Source: CAWACC01 sp964390695
GTDB lineage: Bacteria; Chlamydiota; Chlamydiia; Chlamydiales; Parachlamydiaceae
Assembly (NCBI GenBank): GCA_964390695.1
Contig: CAYMKI010000010.1
Span: 1-36,830 of the forward strand
Direction: 5' to 3'
Length of the DNA stretch: 36,830 nt
Below the pieces are notes generated by a model. The model saw only the letters and a program-made list of their open reading frames with translations. It was not told the DNA's origin and did no database searches. A program made the translations under genes and the position numbers. Below are positions 32,395 to 36,830 of this stretch, piece by piece; position 1 is the first letter of the stretch, and each line of letters starts with the position of its first letter.

Positions 32395-33072
32395 ATGAAT
32401 TGGATTCACAACTATCAACTCTTTCTATTTGATTTCGATGGTTTGCTGGTAAATACCGAAGAAATCCACTTCGCAGCCTATAAGAGAATGTGCCAGCTCT
32501 ACGGCTATGATCTCAACTGGACCTTCCAAAAATACTGCAAACTAGCTCATTACAAGTCCGATGCCGTCCAAAAACAGCTATTCAAGGAAATGCCCGGCCT
32601 CAAACAAAAAGAACCCTCATGGGATATGCTTTATGCACATAAAAGGCAAGCTGTACTCGATCTCATCCAGGAAGGTGCCGTACATTTGATGCCAGGGGCC
32701 GAAATTTTACTCTCTGCACTCGATAAAGCCCAAATTCCATGCTGTGTTGTGACGCATTCTCCAGAAATACTCATTCAAGAAATCCGCAAGCAAAACCCTA
32801 TCCTCAATACCATATCTCATTGGATTACTAGGGAGAATTACAAACACCCTAAACCCAATCCGGAATGCTACCGTGTAGCCATCGAGCGCTTCGCCAAAGC
32901 CGGGGATAAAATTATAGGCTTCGAAGATACTCCTAGAGGATTATCCGCTCTCATGGGCACTTCAGCAGAACCAGTGCTCATCAGCCAAATTCCTTATCCG
33001 GAAATTCCCACCTTCGTGAAAAATGGAGCCCGCCACTATCACTCTCTTCTTGACCTGTCACACTTGCGATAA
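32395..33072 (+). CDS. HAD-IA family phosphatase/phosphoglucomutase-like
   Basis: A 225-aa HAD hydrolase with a helical cap directly after motif I. FDFDGLLVNTE (D13, D15) is motif I, VVTHS about 120 is motif II (Thr/Ser), KHPKPNPECY supplies the motif III Lys, and GFEDTPRGL supplies the metal-binding acidic pair. The DGLLVNTE form and the GFEDTPRGL block are typical of the beta-phosphoglucomutase/sugar-phosphate phosphatase group. The substrate is unknown. It is not related to the HAD-IB gene at 4451 beyond the superfamily. Confidence 0.85.
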   Translation: MNWIHNYQLFLFDFDGLLVNTEEIHFAAYKRMCQLYGYDLNWTFQKYCKLAHYKSDAVQKQLFKEMPGLKQKEPSWDMLYAHKRQAVLDLIQEGAVHLMPGAEILLSALDKAQIPCCVVTHSPEILIQEIRKQNPILNTISHWITRENYKHPKPNPECYRVAIERFAKAGDKIIGFEDTPRGLSALMGTSAEPVLISQIPYPEIPTFVKNGARHYHSLLDLSHLR

Positions 33073-33169
33073 GATATCTCTCCTCAATTTTGTATATTTT
33101 TATTTACACCATCTATGCATTTTGCTTTGATAGTCTCATATAAAGATATCTTACACAAATGGGGAATGT

Positions 33170-33955
33170 ATGAAACCCAATTTTTTCACCGATATCCCTC
33201 TTTGGGAATTGTTCATCGCAACCTTTGCGGTGACTTTCTTGGTATTTGAAGGGGGGGTCCTCCTCGGCCAGAAACATCGCCAACTCTCCGAACAGGAAGA
33301 TAGATCCCCTATTGGATCCATTGTAGCAGCTACCTTGGGTCTGCTTGCTTTTCTCTTAGCCTTCACCTTCGGGATCGCGGCGGCTAAATTTGAAGAGCGA
33401 AGAGCTCTCGTCTTAGAAGAAGCCAACGCCATCGAAACCACCTATCTGCGTGCAGCTTACCTGGAGGATCCCTACTCCACCCGCATTCAGAATCTGTTGA
33501 AAGAATATGTTTCGAATCGGCTGGATGCGCTTAAGCCCGGCCAGCTAGCCCAAGGGCTACAGCATAGCCAGGAACTTCAAGATCAACTTTGGTCGGAAGC
33601 AACAATCCTAGCAAAAAAACACCCAGACTCAGTTGTGGCTGGCTTATTTATCCAATCTCTCAATAACGTCATCGACCTGCATTCAAAACGCCTCAATGTA
33701 GGCTTGTACATCAGAATTCCCTTTATCATCTGGGGCTCACTGTACTTTGTCTTATTGCTAGCCATCATTTCACTAGGCTACCAATTCGGCCTTTCGCATA
33801 CACGCTTTAGAGCAATTACCATGCTGATCATACTGACTTTTACCTCGGTGATTCTACTGATCGCCGACCTCGACCGACCTCAAGAAGGCTTTATTAAAGT
33901 CAGCCAGCAAGCCTTGATAGATTTGCAGAATAAATTTAATCCCACCCAAGCATAG
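33170..33955 (+). CDS. DUF4239-like integral membrane protein
   Basis: A 261-aa protein. Two hydrophobic segments lie near the N-terminus (about 10-32 and 46-68), then a soluble, mostly helical region with the conserved RRALVLEEANAIETTYLRA stretch (about 75-93), and two C-terminal membrane segments (about 185-206 and 214-233). The ANAIxTxYLRA block following TM2 is the hallmark of DUF4239/bestrophin-like proteins, whose function is not settled. GGGG lies 5 nt before ATG. The GH63-like gene follows after 9 bp on the same strand, so the two are probably one transcript. Confidence 0.75.
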   Translation: MKPNFFTDIPLWELFIATFAVTFLVFEGGVLLGQKHRQLSEQEDRSPIGSIVAATLGLLAFLLAFTFGIAAAKFEERRALVLEEANAIETTYLRAAYLEDPYSTRIQNLLKEYVSNRLDALKPGQLAQGLQHSQELQDQLWSEATILAKKHPDSVVAGLFIQSLNNVIDLHSKRLNVGLYIRIPFIIWGSLYFVLLLAIISLGYQFGLSHTRFRAITMLIILTFTSVILLIADLDRPQEGFIKVSQQALIDLQNKFNPTQA

Positions 33956-33964
33956 GTAATCGCC

Positions 33965-36676
33965 ATGACGGAAGAAAATCTGCGGCTTAAAGAAACAACG
34001 GAAAAGAAAATTCCCTGGAAGAAATGGGGTCCTTATCTAAGTGAAAGACAGTGGGGCACTGTGCGCGAAGACTATAGCAATGATGGAGACGCTTGGGCAT
34101 ATTTTACCCATGACCAAGCAAGATCTCGCGCCTACCATTGGGGTGAAGATGGGATCGGCGGCATCAGTGATGATAAACAGCGGCTGTGCTTAGCCTTTGC
34201 CTTTTGGAATCAGCAAGATTCCATCCTAAAAGAACGCATGTTTGGTCTAGACAATCGGGAAGGCAACCACGGCGAAGACGTAAAAGAATACTACTATTAC
34301 CTCGACAGCACACCCACGCATTCTTACATGAAATACCTGTATAAATACCCTCAAAACGCCTATCCCTATGAAAAACTGATTCAAAAAAACAAAAACAGAA
34401 CCCGCAATGACTTTGAATACGAGCTTCTAGATACCGGAATTTTTGAAGATAACCGCTACTTCGACATCTTCATAGAGTATGCTAAAAACTCTCCGGAAGA
34501 CATGCTCATATCACTTTCGATTGCCAATAGAGGAGACCATGAGGCCGTACTGCATGTTCTGCCCACTCTGTGGTTCCGCAATACATGGGCCTGGTGGAAA
34601 TCAGAATGCAAACCTGAAATCACCGAAGTCTCTATTTCCGAACACAGCGCCTTATGCGCCAACCATACTGAAATGGGAAAATACTACCTGTATGCCGACT
34701 CCCCCACACGCTGCCTATTTACTGAAAATGAAACCAACAATCAAACATTATTCAACAAACCAAACTCCAGCCCCTATGTAAAAGATGGTTTTCACAACTA
34801 TGTCATTCATGCCAAAAAAGATGCCGTAAATCCCGAAAAAAGGGGATCAAAGGCCTGTTTACATTATATTCTACGTATTGACGCCGGAAAAACAGCCCAC
34901 TTACGCTTGCGCCTTACCTCTACTCCTCCAAATACTACTTTAAAACCCTTCGACCAAGGCTATGATGATATTATTAGAAATAGAATCAAAGATGCCGATG
35001 AATTTTACCGCACTATTACCCCTCACTCTGCCAGCAAAGAATCGGCTAACATTATGCGTCAAGCCATCGCGGGCATGCTCTGGAGCAAACAATACTACTT
35101 TTTCGATTTAGATAAATGGCTGGAAGAGCACAAAGTCAATCCATACGCCTCTTCTCAACGCCATGTGCGCAATATCGAATGGTTTCACATGATCAACGAC
35201 CATATCATTTCCATGCCCGACAAATGGGAGTATCCCTGGTATGCAGCGTGGGATCTGGCCTTTCACGCTATTACTCTAGCCTTGGTAGATGTGGATTTTG
35301 CCAAGCAGCAACTCGATCTGATGCTGCATGAGGTGTACTTGCACCCCAGCGGCCAAATACCCGCCTATGAATGGAATTTCAGCGATGTCAACCCTCCGGT
35401 GCATGCCTGGGCTACGCTCTTTCTGGCGCGTTTCGAAGAAACAATGTCCGGCCATGTAGACATAGATTTCCTTAGGCAATCCTTCCGAAAGCTGATGCTC
35501 AACTTCACCTGGTGGGTCAACCGCAAAGATAGATTCGGCAAAAATGTCTTCGAAGGCGGCTTCCTAGGATTGGATAATATCGGTGTCTTCGACCGCAGTA
35601 AACCCCTTCCCACAGGAGGCTACCTAGAACAAGCTGATGGCACAGCTTGGATGTCTCTGTATTGTCAAAACATGTTTGAAATCAGCATTATGTTAGCTTC
35701 GCAAGATCCCACTTACGAAGACCTTGCCCTAAAGTTTGCCGAACATTTTCTGTGGATTGCTTCGGCCATTAACCGCGAAGGTAAAGAAGGCATGTGGGAT
35801 GAAGATGACGGCTTCTACTACGATCTTCTACGCCTGCCGGATGGATCGGCTCATAGGCTAAAAGTCCGTTCTATCGTCGGACTGCTTCCACTCTGTGCCA
35901 CAACGATCATAGAAAAAGCCGAACGGGAAAAAACCCCTATGATTACAGAAAAGTTTTTTGAAAGAATAAAACGTCGGCCCGAGCTGTTCAAAAGCATACA
36001 CCTGACCGGTCCAGGTCATCTAGGAAAAAACGAACGCGGCATAGCTTCTTTGGTCAACCAAGACAAACTGCAAAAAATCCTGACTAAAATGCTGGATGAG
36101 AATGAGTTTTTAAGCCCCTATGGCATCCGCTCCCTCTCCAAGTACCATCAAGAACACCCTTATGTGTTAAATGTCGGAGGACAAGAATACAAAGTCAATT
36201 ACTTGCCGGCAGAATCCGATAGCGGCATGTTCGGCGGCAATTCCAACTGGAGAGGGCCTATTTGGATGCCTGTAAATATCTTAATCATCCGGGCGCTTCT
36301 GCACTATTATCTTTACTACGGAGACGACTTCAAAATAGAATGTCCTACCGGCTCAGGAAAATTTATGAACCTCTTTGAAGTGGCACAGGACATCGCACAG
36401 CGTCTCATCGGTATTTTCACACCGGATGCTCGCGGACACCGTCCGGTATTCGGTGGAGATACTACGTTTCAAAAGGACCCTCATTGGAAGGACTACCTGC
36501 TTTTTTATGAATATTTTCATGGAGATAATGGCGCGGGTATAGGCGCCAGCCACCAAACCGGATGGACCGGCCTGGTGGCTTTGCTCATCAAGATCTTCGG
36601 CAATATAGATCCCCAGACCTTGGTCAAACAAGGCAAAATCGGTGGATTCGTGACTACCCCTACGCCTAAAAACTGA
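33965..36676 (+). CDS. GH63-like glycoside hydrolase (glucosidase/mannosylglycerate hydrolase type)
   Basis: A 903-aa cytoplasmic protein with no signal peptide. WGPYLSERQWGTVREDYS near the N-terminus, the PWYAAWDLAFHAITLALVD block (about residue 420, probable general-acid Asp), and GGNSNWRGPIWMPVN with the C-terminal HGDNGAGIGASHQTGWT are typical of bacterial GH63 (alpha/alpha)6-barrel enzymes. Relatives hydrolyse alpha-glucosides or glucosyl/mannosylglycerate. The substrate here cannot be fixed from sequence. It is probably co-transcribed with the DUF4239-like gene 9 bp upstream. No ribosome binding site beyond AGGTAA (33955-33960) is seen before ATG. Confidence 0.88.
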   Translation: MTEENLRLKETTEKKIPWKKWGPYLSERQWGTVREDYSNDGDAWAYFTHDQARSRAYHWGEDGIGGISDDKQRLCLAFAFWNQQDSILKERMFGLDNREGNHGEDVKEYYYYLDSTPTHSYMKYLYKYPQNAYPYEKLIQKNKNRTRNDFEYELLDTGIFEDNRYFDIFIEYAKNSPEDMLISLSIANRGDHEAVLHVLPTLWFRNTWAWWKSECKPEITEVSISEHSALCANHTEMGKYYLYADSPTRCLFTENETNNQTLFNKPNSSPYVKDGFHNYVIHAKKDAVNPEKRGSKACLHYILRIDAGKTAHLRLRLTSTPPNTTLKPFDQGYDDIIRNRIKDADEFYRTITPHSASKESANIMRQAIAGMLWSKQYYFFDLDKWLEEHKVNPYASSQRHVRNIEWFHMINDHIISMPDKWEYPWYAAWDLAFHAITLALVDVDFAKQQLDLMLHEVYLHPSGQIPAYEWNFSDVNPPVHAWATLFLARFEETMSGHVDIDFLRQSFRKLMLNFTWWVNRKDRFGKNVFEGGFLGLDNIGVFDRSKPLPTGGYLEQADGTAWMSLYCQNMFEISIMLASQDPTYEDLALKFAEHFLWIASAINREGKEGMWDEDDGFYYDLLRLPDGSAHRLKVRSIVGLLPLCATTIIEKAEREKTPMITEKFFERIKRRPELFKSIHLTGPGHLGKNERGIASLVNQDKLQKILTKMLDENEFLSPYGIRSLSKYHQEHPYVLNVGGQEYKVNYLPAESDSGMFGGNSNWRGPIWMPVNILIIRALLHYYLYYGDDFKIECPTGSGKFMNLFEVAQDIAQRLIGIFTPDARGHRPVFGGDTTFQKDPHWKDYLLFYEYFHGDNGAGIGASHQTGWTGLVALLIKIFGNIDPQTLVKQGKIGGFVTTPTPKN

Positions 36677-36681
36677 AGCCT

Positions 36682-36830
36682 CTAAAACCAACTACCTTTC
36701 TTGACTATCTCTATGCGATCACCCTGAGATAGAACCGGATAAACACTTCGGCGTATTTTACAGCAAGCTTCAGCCATGACTTCTTTATCGATCTGCTCGC
36801 CGGTAATTTTCACGTTGCCTATGTAGTAGG
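36682..36830 (-). CDS. 3' end of an unidentified gene (partial)
   Basis: An open frame enters from the right edge and runs 48 codons to a TAG at 36684-36682, translating as YYIGNVKITGEQIDKEVM, continuing to a C-terminus SQGDRIEIVKKGSWF. The absence of stops, the balanced composition and the convergence with the GH63 gene at a 5-bp distance suggest a real coding end. The EACCKIRRSVYPVLSQGDRI segment is not recognised. Too short for a function call. Confidence 0.55.
   Translation of the reverse strand, partial: YYIGNVKITGEQIDKEVMAEACCKIRRSVYPVLSQGDRIEIVKKGSWF

Overview
The window looks like chromosome of an environmental, amoeba-associated member of the Chlamydiales (Parachlamydia/Waddlia/Criblamydia-like), not a classical human Chlamydia. 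The assignment rests on three things. The first is the uppS-cdsA-cmk gene order, typical of Chlamydiales, together with a CysJ-like reductase lacking its flavodoxin domain. The second is several eukaryote-like candidate effectors: two F-box proteins, an otubain-type OTU protease and a methyltransferase with ankyrin repeats. The third is a 3025-residue DUF3638-type protein. This is inference from gene content; no rRNA or other phylogenetic marker is present. The sequence is a draft scaffold with two runs of N (10 nt at 19562-19571, 100 nt at 21068-21167).

Layout. 1-305: intergenic repeat module (38-bp tandem units, conserved tail, G-tract run). 469-1353: two convergent OsmC-family peroxidase-like genes. 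1412-3081 (minus): a lipoprotein and a flippase-like membrane protein with overlapping ends. 3159-3319: a fold-back, MITE-like element. 3325-4278 (minus): a UDP-glucuronate-epimerase-like SDR. 4451-5062: a HAD-IB phosphatase whose 3' end overlaps the giant gene. 5018-14095 (minus): the giant gene, with a cysteine-peptidase-like N-terminal region and a C-terminal helicase-like ATPase. 14257-15408: cysJ-like reductase. 15515-17890 (minus): uppS-cdsA-cmk operon for undecaprenyl-phosphate, CDP-diacylglycerol and CMP/dCMP phosphorylation.

18171-30141 is the accessory heart of the window. It holds an F-box protein, a secreted Cys/Gly-rich repeat protein, a second copy of the repeat module, an Fsr-like MFS transporter, an exported YwqK/MORN-like repeat protein and an F-box-VWA fusion. 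These are followed by a DUF4160-DUF2442 pair apparently inserted into a paralogue of the F-box-VWA gene, a CsaA-like tRNA-binding protein, an HxlR regulator, and an OTU protease-methyltransferase/ankyrin pair. From 30378 the content returns to housekeeping: ferrochelatase, a lipoprotein-like degenerate M15 peptidase, a HAD-IA phosphatase, a DUF4239-like membrane protein, a GH63-like glucosidase, and the 3' end of one more minus-strand gene.

The clearest theme is interference with the host ubiquitin system: two potential SCF adaptors (one carrying a complete VWA MIDAS), one potential deubiquitinase, and a possible second cysteine peptidase fused to the giant ATPase. No phage genes, transposases, tRNAs, rRNAs or CRISPR arrays were recognised.
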